Source of the DNA: Clonostachys chloroleuca
Taxonomy: Eukaryota; Ascomycota; Sordariomycetes; Hypocreales; Bionectriaceae
NCBI GenBank assembly: GCA_037952775.1
Contig: JBANAY010000004.1
Coordinates: forward strand, 7,998,001 to 8,062,000
Length of the DNA: 64,000 nucleotides
Direction: 5' to 3'
Shown here: one piece after another, positions 9,984-21,787 of the stretch
How the letters are laid out: every line of letters begins with the position of its first letter
Position numbering within the stretch: the stretch's first letter is position 1
Program-made: the position numbers and the translations under genes
Notes under the pieces: generated by a model
The model's input: only the letters and a program-made list of their open reading frames with translations
What the model was told of the DNA's origin: nothing
Database searches by the model: none

Positions 9984-10979
9984 CTACCTACAACCAAGAA
10001 CGCCAACATAGTTCTTTGTTTCATAACGACGCTTCACCCACTGACCATCATCACCAGGGAAAAATTCTTCCGAATCACAAAAGCCTGCCAACATCTTTAT
10101 AAACGCAGATGCTGTTTCGCGACCATCTTTGGAACGATATTCGAGCCCGATGTCAACGAACTCATGATCGCAGTCATAATGTACCTGCTGCGATGGCTTG
10201 CAGGAGGATGGTTCTAGCAACATCTGATCGTTGCGGTCACAACGGTCAAGTAACCATATATGTGGAATCGGTTCGTCCTGCGACATGAGGTTGCATACCA
10301 AGTTGGCTATGAGTCCCCTTGGACTGAGCTCATTCAATAGACGGGTCACGGATTTGGGAAATTCGGTATTCCAACTCGGGTCAAACTCGAAAACGAGGGA
10401 CTTGGGTGTGTTGGAACAAACCAGGTCAGTGAACGGGCAAGAGTAATCCAGAAGGCTGTCTGAGAAGCTCAGCATACTCATTCGCTTCAATAAGGGACAG
10501 GAGCTGAAGTCGATGTCGATGCTGAAACAGCATATATCCTGAAAGGGTCGGACCATTAGGTGGAAGGGCTCATCAGTAGCTCTAGACACAGCTGGCCGTG
10601 GCCTAAGTCGTTGCAGAATTGGGAGGCATTCGTCTCCCTCGGCTGGCTCCCACAACTTTTCGCACCGATCAGCAATTAATTCTAGCTGTCGTCTCCTCCT
10701 CTCCCAAGACCTCATTTTGAAAGCTTTTTTAACCACCTCGCGAGACTCCCAGCAAGCAGTCCAGAGTCCGTAGTCCCGCTTATAGGCCGACCGATTCTTA
10801 TCATCGTGGTTGCCGATTATAGGGATCGTGCACATAGGATCTCTGTGTTCTTCAACCCAATCTGCCATGGAACAATAGTGCATTGCAACCATATCAGGCT
10901 GTGTTGGGCGAACGGATGCCTCCCATATTTGAAGCCTTAGCTCAGGCGGTAGTTGTGAGAAAGAATGAAAAGTAGCCAT
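9984..10979 (-). CDS. 2EXR-domain protein
   Basis: The frame extends upstream to 11168, but the family start is ATG 10979: MATFHSFSQLPPELRLQIW, the classic 2EXR (formerly F-box-like) N-terminus of fungal proteins, residues 3-20. The 63 upstream codons are hydrophobic and unlike the family, and probably are 5' UTR. The protein is then 331 aa, single exon. A second 2EXR-type feature is the segment with YGLWTACWESREVV (near residue 70). The later part (LVFEFDPSW, DHEFVDIGLEYRS) varies in this family. 2EXR proteins are numerous in Sordariomycetes; their job is not established, so none is claimed. Confidence 0.8.
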   Translation of the reverse strand: MATFHSFSQLPPELRLQIWEASVRPTQPDMVAMHYCSMADWVEEHRDPMCTIPIIGNHDDKNRSAYKRDYGLWTACWESREVVKKAFKMRSWERRRRQLELIADRCEKLWEPAEGDECLPILQRLRPRPAVSRATDEPFHLMVRPFQDICCFSIDIDFSSCPLLKRMSMLSFSDSLLDYSCPFTDLVCSNTPKSLVFEFDPSWNTEFPKSVTRLLNELSPRGLIANLVCNLMSQDEPIPHIWLLDRCDRNDQMLLEPSSCKPSQQVHYDCDHEFVDIGLEYRSKDGRETASAFIKMLAGFCDSEEFFPGDDGQWVKRRYETKNYVGVLGCR

Positions 10980-13191
10980 GATAATGAAGGTATAAAGTGT
11001 TAGGATTTTTTGAATAGATGGACCAAGGTATAGGATTATGGGTAAGGGGTGTTGAGCGAAGGGGAAGTTTTTTCCGTTCCAAAGCAAAGGAAGTAAGAGC
11101 ATTATATTTGTTGCTTGCGCAGTAATCACTGTGAACACTGCAAAGTAACATAGGGTCTTTTGCCCCATGGATGGAACTCTCTTTTGACACTCCTATTTAG
11201 TGTGGCTACTAGTCACGATTAATTTTTGAGGTTGCAGATCCTGCGCCCGACATCTTAAAGCGATGATACTTGATGGTTTAGCTGTCTAGGTCCACGACTA
11301 CAACTAGTGCTTCTGAGCAAGCACTATCAACGCCACGAGAAGTCCTGAGAACCATTTAGAGAGTAAGACATACCTAGTCTTCATGGCAACAAAAATTTGA
11401 TGAAATCTACATTTACTTGAAGAAAAATTTAAAGTTCTCTTCTTAAGGCAGCAGCCTACAGAACCACGCTGGTGGGTTGATTTATGCTTCATCATCCCAC
11501 GGATGTATTAGGTTCGATGTCTCATTGCGCGGGTGCATGAGATTTGCAGCAGCCCACTTTGATTCTTGCCTGAACCCAAAAGCCGTCGCCGCATTCTCAT
11601 TGTCTACGTTTCTTGGACTAAGACGGATATTGCGAACAGGTTATGAACGCTCGTGGTAGACACTCGTGGGTCAGCAGTGCCGCTCCTTGGCTAAGGCGTG
11701 GATATTATCTCTCCAAGGGTGCCGTAGACCCTATGATCAGCCACTAAATGAAGAAATATCTAGTCATCGTGTCGTTACATGGTTTAATCTCTCACAAAAT
11801 CTAACCTTCAGCCACAAACCCATGGTGCGGACTTTACAATTACATCTAATTAGAAGTCACATGTGGCGAATTTTAGGCGCCGATCGGCTTTGGGCCACTT
11901 TGAATTTTCAGTGTGACTTGTAATTACTTGTCTTATGGCGTTGGCAGCTAGACTCATGTAGAACATTTGAATGCTCCAACCGGTACCAAGCTTCTATTTG
12001 TGATGGGCCTCATCGAGAATATGTAATTCACTTCGTAGATGCTTCCTACGAGCTCTGGGTTTATAGGGTAGGCTTCACTATATAGATAATCACTCTAGCT
12101 CGTTTATGCTTTACGCTGTAGCTAAAGCTACCTGTTGTGTGAACCTCCGACGAGGGTCTTAAGTTTCAATATTGCCCGGTTGACCCCGTGGTAAACGACG
12201 GGGAAAGAAACATGGAGCGGGACGTGAAGCACAAAGACAAAGTTCGTACCTTCAGCTTTAGCTCAGTTTCTATCGGGAGGTAATTTTTTGTATGACTGTC
12301 GCAACATCTCGAACACCACCAATTTTTTATCAAGCCGTAAATACGCCGCCTCATGATGCTTGAAACTGCGGGTAATATATTAAGGAAGAAAGTTGGGATT
12401 TGCTTAAGTGAAGCGGCTTCACATCGTAGGAATACGCCAATGAACCGTGTTGTATCACATATGCTATGAACACATCCGAGCAGGCATCATCAAGCTCGTG
12501 CTGGTAAATGAGATCCTAAGGAAAATGCCTGGAGCCGTTCTCAAACAAAACCTGCATGGCGGGGCAAGCCCAGGTAAATATTTACTCCTCATGCATGTGT
12601 GTCACGTTACAGTGATTTCTCGGTAATCAATGAATCATGGGCTAACGGCCTTGCCCGTAAAATCGGCCCGGGGACAAATCGTATTGGTTCCAAGGCGGCC
12701 GAATTTGTTCCATTTTTGGATATAGGCGCAGTTAGCCATCTCCCTGGGAATGAATACGAGGGCCTTTAGCGTGCTTCTAGCGTAGTCTTGCCGCTATCCG
12801 CGCTGCCCGACCACTGAACATGGCACCTGACAGCTGTGGCCGGCTCTAGCAGACACAGACAGTGGAGCGCTAAACGAGCTGTTAGTGGAGCGGTAGAGCG
12901 GTGCTGTAGCGACGAGAGAATCTTCGGCCAAGCTTCTCTTCCAGCTTAGCGAAATGGAGCTCCCGCCCGATACGAAGATCCAGCCGCGAGGTCAGCATGA
13001 GCTGAGCAATATTGCTATCCGAGCCAGCTCGTGACAGCAAATGACCGGTGACGATGGAAGGGCCGTGGAAGAGATGATTAAAAACTTGCTCGCACCTGCT
13101 TCCGGAAAATGAGTCGCATATCTCATCTGCAAAACACCAACTTATCCCACCACCAGCATCCAAAATCGGCTCAACCCCGTCAACTCTCACA
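10980..13191. other. Intergenic region of 2.2 kb
   Basis: No supported gene. Frames of 60-85 codons at 11304-11923 have no recognisable features. An antisense frame of 205 codons (12882-13499) overlaps the secreted-protein gene and is rejected. The last 300 bp must be the promoter and 5' UTR of that gene. No transposase or LTR is visible. Confidence 0.45.
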
Positions 13192-13560
13192 ATGCGCCTG
13201 TCCACCACTGCCACCGTCGCTGCCCTGTCACCCCTAGCCTTGGCCGCCCCGGTCAACATCAGCGGTGCATCGGGTACGGCCGATATTATCGTCAGAAAGA
13301 ACATGGGCGGTGTTGCGGGTGACCACAGCGACACCAGAATCCTCGTTCCTCTGGGCCGTGTCTTCGCCGGCCATCCTTCTCTCGACGCCGTCTCGACTCT
13401 CTGGCTCAACGCCGCGTACGGCGTCGACGTTGCGACTGTTACTTGCACGCCGTTTAAGAACACCGACGGGACTGGTGAGGCCGGTCCTTCGTTCTCCAAG
13501 GAGCACTCGTCCTATGTCTCGACCCACAACGACAACGTTGGCAGCATCTTTTGCAGCTAA
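13192..13560 (+). CDS. Small secreted protein (122 aa, two cysteines)
   Basis: A short open frame with a clear signal peptide: MRLSTTATVAALSPLALAAP, predicted cleavage near Ala-Ala-Pro at 18-20. The mature part is about 100 aa with only two cysteines (C85 and C121), which could pair. The GC-rich third positions contrast with the flanks, supporting coding. The family is not recognised beyond resemblance to small secreted proteins of plant- and insect-associated Hypocreales; a candidate effector-like or cell-surface protein is inference only. The start is fixed by the signal peptide. No intron. The nearest genes on both sides are distant. Confidence 0.7.
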   Translation: MRLSTTATVAALSPLALAAPVNISGASGTADIIVRKNMGGVAGDHSDTRILVPLGRVFAGHPSLDAVSTLWLNAAYGVDVATVTCTPFKNTDGTGEAGPSFSKEHSSYVSTHNDNVGSIFCS

Positions 13561-14642
13561 TTATCAAGACATCTTCAAACACGCCCGCATCGAATATTCA
13601 GCGAAATATTATTCAGGCAATAACGAATAAAATATATGCATGCCTCTTCTCCGCCAAGGCTACTAAATGTCGCAAAAGGAAAGGGGGGTCGGCATCAGGA
13701 ATCATTCCCGTATTCGAGATGATGAGTCTCATGCCAATTGAAACTCAGTCTCTGGCCTGATCCTACGACAACATCCGGGCACTGTATTCGTCCCGCAGTC
13801 CATGCTCGAGGGGACTGTGTTTATGGAGAAGATCTCCAGGTAGCCTAACCCAACTTTGGCTAAATAATCTGAGGGCTAAATAATCGGAGTGCCATGCAAC
13901 GCACGAGGGATCATGTCGGTTTATCCCAAGTTACAGTACCAAACTCTCGCACGGGCTACTAGCACTCCCGAGTTCGACAAGCTAGACAAGGTCAAGTTGT
14001 CGGATATCTAGGAAGAGAAGTTTAGGGCCATCGCGATATACTGATCCTAAGATGCTGGCCATATTCAGAGTCAACCTAGCTCCTGAAGGTTGGGTAAGAG
14101 AGCCACGCAACCGTAGACAGGATTCCTCCTGCAAATTGGATGGCCACATTCATGTCTACGACCAATACGTCACCAAAGGTGATAGGTATTACCATATACT
14201 TGCAGAGAATATAATAATAAATCCGTGTATTCATAGTAGTAGCTATACTACAACTACCATGCCTACCCCTCCATGCTCTGGCCAGTTCCAGTTAAATTTT
14301 CCAATCTTATTTGGATAACAAGTGACAGTTTCTAGGGAACGATCCATTCAAGGCTCCAGTTCCAATCCTAAGCTCCTGTCGCTCCGCTAATTTTTCACAT
14401 AATTCTACAGCCGTGTCAAATGAATGACCATGGCCTGGTAATAACACAATTCTTAGGCGCGCCAGGTAAATGGTCGCGGCCTAATAGTAACACAATGTTC
14501 TCATCACACATGTCGGCGGAAGCCATCACATAAATGATCATCGTCGACTGTCTGGAGGTAAACCCGATATCTAGCTTCGAGTGAGGCCTTCCACAGAAGG
14601 TCGCGGGGAGGCAAGAGGGATGGTAGGCAGTTATCAGTGAGC
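13561..14642. other. Intergenic region
   Basis: No gene seen. It lies between the 3' end of the secreted-protein gene and the 3' end of the broken DUF6604 gene. At 14426-14500 a short imperfect tandem likeness occurs (cctggtaataacacaat and cctaatagtaacacaat, about 50 bp apart), too weak to name. Confidence 0.4.
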
Positions 14643-15904
14643 TCACTGAACAGGGCATTGCTGCTCATCAAATTGGCGACCACCTCCCCTCTTTCTGAGC
14701 TCCTTCACGAGCCTATTCATGCCCCATGGATAGACGTCGTTGAAATTGAGATCGCCCACATCCTCAAACCGCGGAGTCTCAAGCCAGTCCTTGATTTTTT
14801 GAGTTGGCTTTGAAGTAGCCCTCAAGCACTACATTGGTGTTAATGAGAAGGTCATGGGCAAGAGGGTATCCCCAGAGGTGGTACGGGTCTCCAGCTTCTT
14901 GAAGGTCTTCCACATCAAAGCCAGCCGCGGCGCAGACATTAGAGAAGCTCGCCTCCAAGAAACCAAGGCCCCCACCATATTCGCTCAAGATAGGCATAAC
15001 ACCATCTTCCATGCCTCGAGCCAGTTCGAAGCACAGGTTGGTCGCAAGGGAAACGGAGGCCAGGTCTCGCTTCCCTTGAGCCCACTCCTTCCAAAGCCTC
15101 TCGAGGGCGGAGCGGAGTTCTGCGTGCTCCACGGAGAGCATTGCAAAGAGAAACGTAGCCTCTTCGTAAGTGTCCTCCTGCTCGACAGTGTATTTGACCT
15201 CGGGCTGGATACTCGCAGTCGGAGTAGTCTTGGGAGAGGCGCAATCTCTTTCAAATGTTCCGAAGGTTCGTAGACGCTCAGGATCGAGTAGTAGTTGGCG
15301 AAGGGACCGCGGGCATTCTGTGCCTTGCGAGCGGCTCGTGCTTTGTCGAGTTCCTTAATATTGAAGACCCCGGCCTCCATCTGGGGTCTAAGGAGATCGC
15401 GGACTTTTTCAAGGACATTGGCAAAGTAAAGGTGGCGCTCGTCAGAGGCAGTGTCAGCAGCGCTACCACTTCCGCTTAGACGATCGGCGAAATTCTTGCG
15501 AACTAGAGTGTAGCCAGTCAGTGATCACTTTGGCAGACGGTAGGAGAGTGGAGCAGTACCCCAAACAACACGCGCGATAGCGACAGCAAAATAGTCAGGG
15601 ACCTTGATTGAGTTGATACGGCTGAGAAAGGTAGCCATGGGCTCAAAGTCGCTGATCTTGAGGGCATATGTCTTGGCCTATGCAGCAGGCTTCGAGCTGA
15701 TGGTCGCGCCGAAATCCTGGGGAGGTTGAGCTGCTTGCTTTGTCTGCTTCCTAGCTTTGCCCTTTAGTCGGCCACCGCCGGAAGCGGCGGAGCCCACGCC
15801 TTGGACAAGCCATTGGCCTTGGCTGTCGTAGCGAGCCAAGTAGCGACAGCATCTGTGTCACCTTTGTATTGTTGGTAGATGCTCTTGAGTGCAGGAGGCA
15901 GCAT
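14643..15904 (-). pseudogene. Broken DUF6604-domain gene
   Basis: Reading from 15904 on the minus strand, the start MLPPALKSIYQQYKGDTDAV and WLATTAKANG is the conserved N-terminus of fungal DUF6604 proteins; GGRLKGKARKQ follows but one frame over (a base is missing near 15798-15812). A TAG (15678-15680) interrupts the next part. A good 57-bp intron (GTACTG donor, CTGAC branch, CTAG acceptor) lies at about 15503-15559 and joins IARVVW to VRKNFADRL. Two more frame changes follow: near 15232-15234 (a C run on the coding strand) and near 14794-14800 (an A run). The last recognisable frame ends at 14643. One stop plus three frameshifts make it a pseudogene, unless several are assembly errors. The function of DUF6604 is unknown. 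Confidence 0.78.
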
Positions 15905-17008
15905 GGTCACTCGAGGAGAGATGGTGCCGTGTAAGGAGAGGATGAAAGGTTCAAAACAAAGAGACCCCGCGTCACTTAAGAGGGGACTAAGCGTGACTCC
16001 GCTTTTGGTGTGGTTGAAGGAGCGGTCAAGTGGGTGGTGATATAACAGACGAGACACCAAACCAGTTGGCAGTACCTCAAGCGTCCACCATGAAAGAGGC
16101 TCTATGTTTTGTCCACCATATTCCCAGCCTAAACCCATATAAATGAATTAAGAAAAAGATTGCTATATTCCTCAAAGGCTATAGAACATACTCATACTTT
16201 TCCCTCCGATATCTGAGTATTTCTAGCCGCAGAACATACGAGGACCTAAGAATTTGGTGTCTCATCTATTGTATCATCCACTTGGCGGTCAAGGACGTGA
16301 CGTATAGTGGAGTTGTTATATCTTCCTTTCTTTTTCCTTGCTCTTTTCTCTAATCTATCGATGGTGGGTAAAGTACAGAGAGTATCACGCTGTGTGTTGC
16401 GCTATAGAGCATGCTGCAGAAGTGCAATGAACCAAGCAGGTCTTGTCTGTGCGAGATTCAGCGGATTTTCACATTTCTCACCATGAGACGACAAACACAT
16501 CTGCATCCCCTGTTCGAGAATATTAAAATCTACCCAGTCAAGATACAAGATGCGGCCGGTTCCGAAATGATCTAGGACAGAGTCCTTGAGGGCGAGGAGC
16601 AGATCCCAGATACATGCCCGACTGAGTAATGGACTCATACATCGTAATTTTTGGTCCCGATCCCTTCGCGATGCCTATATCTCGCTTCGCAGCCTCTTTC
16701 CTTCAAGATTGGCCTTTGATTTTGCAACTGTGATGGGACAGCCATTCACGTCCGCGAGGAGTAGGACGAGTTGAGTGTTAACAAACTACGTGATTATATC
16801 CAAAGCCCAGACAAAGACTGTGATATCATATAGGCGCCTGCGAATCTCCTTAATTCTAGATATATACCTTTAGAAACGGGCGAGAGAGTTTGAGCGGCTT
16901 GACTCACATAGTAAGGAACAGCAATAGAACTCTTACACTGCTTAACGGGAAGTCCGGTTATGGACGATGCCGGGTTCTGCTAAATCCTCGTCTCTGCTTT
17001 CGTGGCCT

Positions 17009-17104
17009 CCTCGGCAGTTTCACCTGACGCGGTCTCTATTGCTGGATGCAGTGCCTCGTTAATACGACCAGTCAGACCAAGCAAGTTCCAAGTTACCGAT
17101 GCGG
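17009..17104. repeat. Dispersed repeat, copy A
   Basis: About 95 bp that match 25431-25528 at roughly 80% by eye, in the same orientation. Shared blocks include cacctgacgcggtc, ctattgc, cgaccag/cggccag, aagcaagt and ccaagttaccga. The differences are transitions and transversions, so it is an old copy. In both copies one + frame reads SPDAV(S/A)IA...SL(I/T)RPVR. The family is unknown; it may be a scrap of a transposon or of a duplicated gene. Confidence 0.6.
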
Positions 17105-18463
17105 TTTCTCGAGTATATGTGATCTGGTTCCCGGAGCATTATTGCGTCGGAGAGAGTACGGATACGACTTCTCCAGTTCTGGGAAACAGGGACCATCAGT
17201 AATTATGTTTCAGTGGTTAGAGAGATCTCTCTGGTTCGCGTGAGGTAAAGAAGAAATTGAGACTCGCCTCTCAGAAGGCTATGGCGATACTGACAAATGT
17301 TTGATGCTGCCGCTCATCTCCAGGCAGCCTCGCAACTCCGGTACTAGCAGCAAGCTTCAACACCTCAATATTGGATAGATCCCACCCCATGCCGTACTTT
17401 TGAAAACTCTGGTGCGTCGAGCTCGCATCGATTTCACTTTGCCAAAGTGGCCTTGGGCAAGGGCGTCGACAGCCAAGACGACAAGTGTGCCAAGACCACG
17501 CGTGGTAGCCGCGGAGTGACTTAAGGGGAGGGAAGAGAAGTATGAAGAGAATATATTAGTAATTAAATATCAGCTAGGAAGGAGACGCGTGCAGAACTCG
17601 GAAAGGAGGAAATTGGTATAGATGAGTGGACGATCCGAGTCGGGGCCTCACTGCAATGCAGGGACAGATGGATGAGCCTCGGTCTCTGCCACAGCGGAGA
17701 TGCTCGGCACTCTTATGGTTGAATTATTTTCGACTAGCTCCGTCTTTGCTATGCCCAATATGCGCCAAACTTCGTTTAAGAAGACAAAGCCTGATCCCGG
17801 TAACCCCGGCACAATCCGGACCCCTCCTTACAGATCTTGCATGCGGGTCGTTGTCTACCTGCAGTGGAGAGTATTAATATTACGGCTGAGTAAATTAGAA
17901 ACCGGGTCTCGGCACTAACCGCAGCGTTTCCTACGAGAGATCCTATTGAGACAGCCTTTGAATCGAGGAATGGAAGATGGAGACCCATCTGTCCCACAGA
18001 CCAGTGCCATCATACTTTTCTGATCGGATGATTAAGGCGGTTTGCCAGAAACAGACCGGCGATCAGCAAGCCCCCGCCAGTGTCACCTATGACTGGAGGC
18101 TGCGGTAGAACAGAGTACCTAGAGATATTGATGAACTGCAGGACAGCGTAGTAGCAGAGAGGACATGGGAAGTCGCCAAGCTCAATCACTTCAGCATCAG
18201 AGACCCTGCGGCACGGTCAGCATGGGATAGAGCGCTAATCCAACTCTGGAAACTAACATGCGCCCTATCCTTATTAATTTTTGATGCATTGATTTATCAC
18301 GCGTACGTACAACATGAACCCCTGCCCAACGTGGAAACCAACACGATCTAGGGTCGGGAACATATACCTTGTCGGTCTCTTTTCCATGAGTTGAGCATCA
18401 TGCCCTATCCCGAAATATATTAGTCTCACTTGGTACGGTATGATGATGGAAGTAAAAAGGTCG

Positions 18464-18512
18464 TATAAAAGGACAGAGGCGATCTTAGACCCCCTTCTCC
18501 TTCTCCTTCTCG
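18464..18512 (+). promoter_or_regulatory. TATA box and CT-rich leader of the MFS pseudogene
   Basis: TATAAAA at 18464-18470 lies 100 bp before the ATG at 18570, followed by a CTT/CTC-rich run at 18489-18512. Both are common in fungal core promoters, suggesting the gene once had a normal promoter. Confidence 0.45.
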
Positions 18513-18569
18513 TCGGGCGAAAGATCTCAGCCCCCAACCTAACACTGTTCTGATCTTCCTTAAATCAGA

Positions 18570-20234
18570 ATGGCAACGTCTGGAGTGAACAATCTTGGCA
18601 AGGCTGAATCTGGAAACTGTTTCGAAAAGACCAGCGGGGAATCCCCAACATGTCTAGCCGAAGCCGTCAACATGGACACGGAAAGTCCACCAGATTCTAA
18701 TCCAATACGTCCAGAACCTGATCCAACGTCCACTTCCCAATTTCTACTGATTGGAATTGGGTTGTGGCTGGCAGTGTTTTTGGTCGAGCTGGTAAGTACT
18801 TCCAGTGGAAGCCCTCATTCAACTTGCACGCTGGTAACAACGTCTGATGACAACTTTTCGTTCTATATAGGACCTGGCCATCCTTTCCAAGCAACACTTA
18901 GAATCACCGATGAGTCCAAGACTCTGTCAGATGTAGAGTGGTACGGTAGCGGTAGGTTTTCAGTTATTCAACTCTGTCCGCTTGATGTTTCTCTTCTCTT
19001 TCTAACATTCGCATGCCTCTAAGGATTTCTTGCCAAACGCCACATTTTCTACGGTCAGGTATACTCCAGCTTCTCGATCAAATGCACATTTCTCGCTGTT
19101 CTTGTCATCTTTGAGATAGGCTCTCTTATGTGTGCCCTAGCACCGACCAGCAGGTCCCTCATCATCGGTCGTTCCGTGGCAGGTCTTGGCGCCGCAGGGA
19201 TATTCTCGGGAGTCACGATTTCTATTGCGCATACGGCGCCTCTGCGCATCCTACCTTTGATCATAAGCTCCATGGGCGCCATGGTTGCAATCGGCTTCAT
19301 CGTCAGTCCGCCACTAAGAGGGCTCTTCACAACCCAGTTTGCTTGGCCGTAGTACTGTTACATCAACCTCCCCCTCGGTGGTCTAACCTTTCTCTCTGCT
19401 TATCTTCTTCCATCTTCCTGAGCAACCAGAGGTTTCATCGATCCCACTCGTCGAGAAGATCAAGAATATTAACTTCGCCGGCTTACTGCTTTTCCTCCCA
19501 GCCATCGTATGTCTTCTTCCTGTACTGTAATAGGGCGGGACAGAGTACGCCTGGGATGACGACCGAATGATCACATTGTTCGTTGTCATTGGTATTCTCA
19601 TCATCTCACCATTGGAGACATTATCATGGCCTTGTTTGCCGGCATCTTCGTTTCCAAACTTGGGAATAGTGAGTACAAGATGGTCGAAGAAAGTGGATAA
19701 GCCTATACTCACTATTCAGGCAATATAATGATGATCCTCGGCGATACTGCGCCCATCGGAAAAGGGTTGTTGACGAGATGGACCGTCCATTCCAGTTTCT
19801 CTCAATAGGTTGGATACCAAGCACTGACGGGAATCGGCGTTTAGGCCTGTAACAGCCGACGGTTGCAGTGCAGATGCTCCTACCCAAGGCCGAAGTCGCT
19901 TCGGCCACTGTATGTATCCTACTGATACAGATCGTGAGTGGCGCAATCTCCCTCTCCGTCGGCCAGAGTGTGCTCCTTGAACGAGCTCACAAAGGACCTC
20001 AAGTCAGCGTTCCCCGATAGTGATTTTGGCTATTCTAATCTAGCCAGGATAAGAGCTACGCAGATCCGTTCCCTGGTACCCGTGGATGACCTGCCAAGGG
20101 TCCTAGTAGCGTACAGTGTGGCCTTGACCAAGGTGTATACTGTAGCTCCCTTTCTATCAGCACTCTCTATGATTGGAAGTCTTGCAATGGAGGCGAGAAG
20201 TGCTGCAAAGCTAACAGAAGACCATAGAGGATGA
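18570..20234 (+). pseudogene. MFS multidrug efflux transporter (DHA14-type), inactivated
   Basis: The pieces, in order, match a 14-TM fungal MFS efflux pump: a hydrophilic N-terminus from 18570, DVEWYGSG, the block ending RSLIIGRSVAGLGAAGIFSG (motif C-like region after TM3-4), YINLPLGGLTFLSAY, AGLLLFLPAIV, GGTEYAWDDDRMITLF, VGYQALTGIG, and the C-terminal ALTKVYTVAPFLSALSMIG ending at 20234. Stops sit where the family has Trp or Gln: TAG 19350-19352, TAA-TAG 19528-19533 (family LQWGG), TAG 19806-19808 (family SKW) and TAA 19850-19852 (family QQP). All fit C-to-T or G-to-A changes. Frames also shift between blocks, some perhaps by introns (GT near 18792, AG near 18870). Such pumps often export secondary metabolites; no pathway partner is adjacent. 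Confidence 0.85.
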
Positions 20235-20354
20235 ATAAACGGCCACAAGTAGGGCACGACGGCGGGGGTTGATTCAGTGCTGGGATAAATTCCCATTGAG
20301 GCTATTCCTTCTCCTTTCGCTTCTTGTTGGGAACTTCATCTCAATGTATACCCA

Positions 20355-21787
20355 TCAAGCGTTGAAAAAGTATAGAGTTGGCAAGCCAAGGCCCTGCACC
20401 GTCGTCATCCAAGCCCCTATGGCAACAGCAGTCTGCCGATCGTTCGTTTTCCACCAGACAATACCGGCAACTAATCCGCTGAGAAGGACAGCCACAAGCA
20501 TGAGAGACATGATCAGGGGCCAATTGGGCCCTTCTTCGATATGTACTCCCCAATCCGCCGTGAACGATGGCATCTTGTCATGCTTGTCGTGTATCTTCTT
20601 TGGCAGCCTAGGACCCCATAACCGTTGAACGTGTGTATCGTGGCTCGTCAAGAAGTGTAGAAAGGTGTCGCTAGGCATCGGCTGCTCTTCAAGCGGGCAG
20701 GGGGTGTAGTGGTACTTGCCGTCGTCTACAAATCTCTTTGGTGGAATCGAGGGTCGCTCCTCCGTCCCAGCGATCCGAGACATGACGGGGGCCTTCTCAA
20801 ACAGGAACTAGGATATTTTTCGATCAGTGCCTTGAAGCAAGATTGAGAAGACCTTATTTACCTTGATAAAGATGGCCTTTGTGGGGTTCTTCAAACGCAG
20901 ACTCATGGGAAGTTTCGATGGCCGAACCAGGTGGTACTTATCCCGAATATCCTGAAACACTTCGCCGTCTGTAGTGCGATCGTGGTACCAAACAGTCTCC
21001 GCCTTTGTCCGGCGGCGCGAGAACTTTACGCAGACAAGAACGCACATGCCAGATGGGGTCAAAGGCTGGCTCACGGCAGAGGAGGTGGGAAGGGACGTGT
21101 TGGCAGAGCGTGGCCCATTCGACGATGGGCCAGACCAGGCAACCTGCCTCGTCCCGGATTGGCGCATTCGTGCCCTGCCTGGAGCCGTCGGAGTTGCTAA
21201 CGCTCTTGCGGTACTGCTACTGGGACCGTGGGCTGTCATCGTGGCTTGGATTGTGCGCTGGGAACTCGTCTTCGCTAGCTGATTCTTCAATTCCAGTGAA
21301 GGGTTGATGAAGTCTCCATAGAGGAGATGGCCGCATTCCTGCATGATAAGTCAGTGGCATGCCTATCATCTCTTCTCTCTACGCCAGGAGAATCGTCACT
21401 TACACAAATCCACTCTAGCCTTTCATGGCCGGGGGGAACTGCCGGCCGAAACATGTACTTCCACCACGATGATCCCTTGAGGTTTAGGAACAGTCGACCA
21501 CGAGTGGATAAGGCCAATATCAACAGAGTAATGAGCTTCTTCAAAGACGTAGGTAGAGTTCCTTTTACCTGAGTATCAGCAGTTTCGTCCAAGTCATCCA
21601 GAACTTCGAAGCTGTCAATCTCGCATTTTCTTCCCGCTGCATCCCAGTCACGGGTTTCGTTCTTGGCGTTCTCTTCAGCCTCCTCCAGCCATCTCCTCCA
21701 ATGGGCTGTATCTGGAACAACATTGCCAGCTTGGACCCAGTCTGTCCGTTTTGTCTCACGGATAGTGTACCACAGAGAAGTGAGAAA
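20355..21787 (-). CDS. C-terminal part of a long fungal membrane protein (spliced)
   Basis: Three coding pieces join cleanly: down to 21404, intron 21339-21403 (GTAAGT donor, GCAG acceptor), 20862-21338, intron 20808-20861 (GTAAAT donor, CTAG acceptor), and 20355-20807. They give, in order, WYTIRETKRTDW, LEEAEENAKN, a segment GSSWWKYMFRPAVPPGHERL, WICECGHLLYGDF (putative Cys pair), a Ser/Thr/Pro-rich low-complexity linker, KYHYTPCPLEEQPMPSDTFL, RLPKKI, FTADWGVHIEEGPNW and two C-terminal membrane segments. This block order recurs in large uncharacterised fungal proteins. The conserved part begins well before its first ATG (21454), so it does not stand as its own gene; I think it continues from the large upstream frame after a one-base loss in the G6 run at 21788-21793. 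Function unknown. Confidence 0.65.

Larger units (their letters stand above)
15905..18569. other. Long non-coding stretch with one dispersed repeat copy
   Basis: 2.7 kb without a supported gene. It contains copy A of a dispersed repeat (17009-17104, listed separately). A minus-strand stretch about 17280-17500 has a coding look in short pieces (for example FQKYGMGWDLSNIEVLKLAAS) but I could not name a family and it is soon broken by stops. The end of the stretch holds the promoter of the MFS pseudogene. Confidence 0.45.

Noticed and set aside
12882..13499. 205-codon frame on the minus strand
   Set aside because: It is antisense to the secreted-protein gene and follows its GC-rich third positions; no family features.
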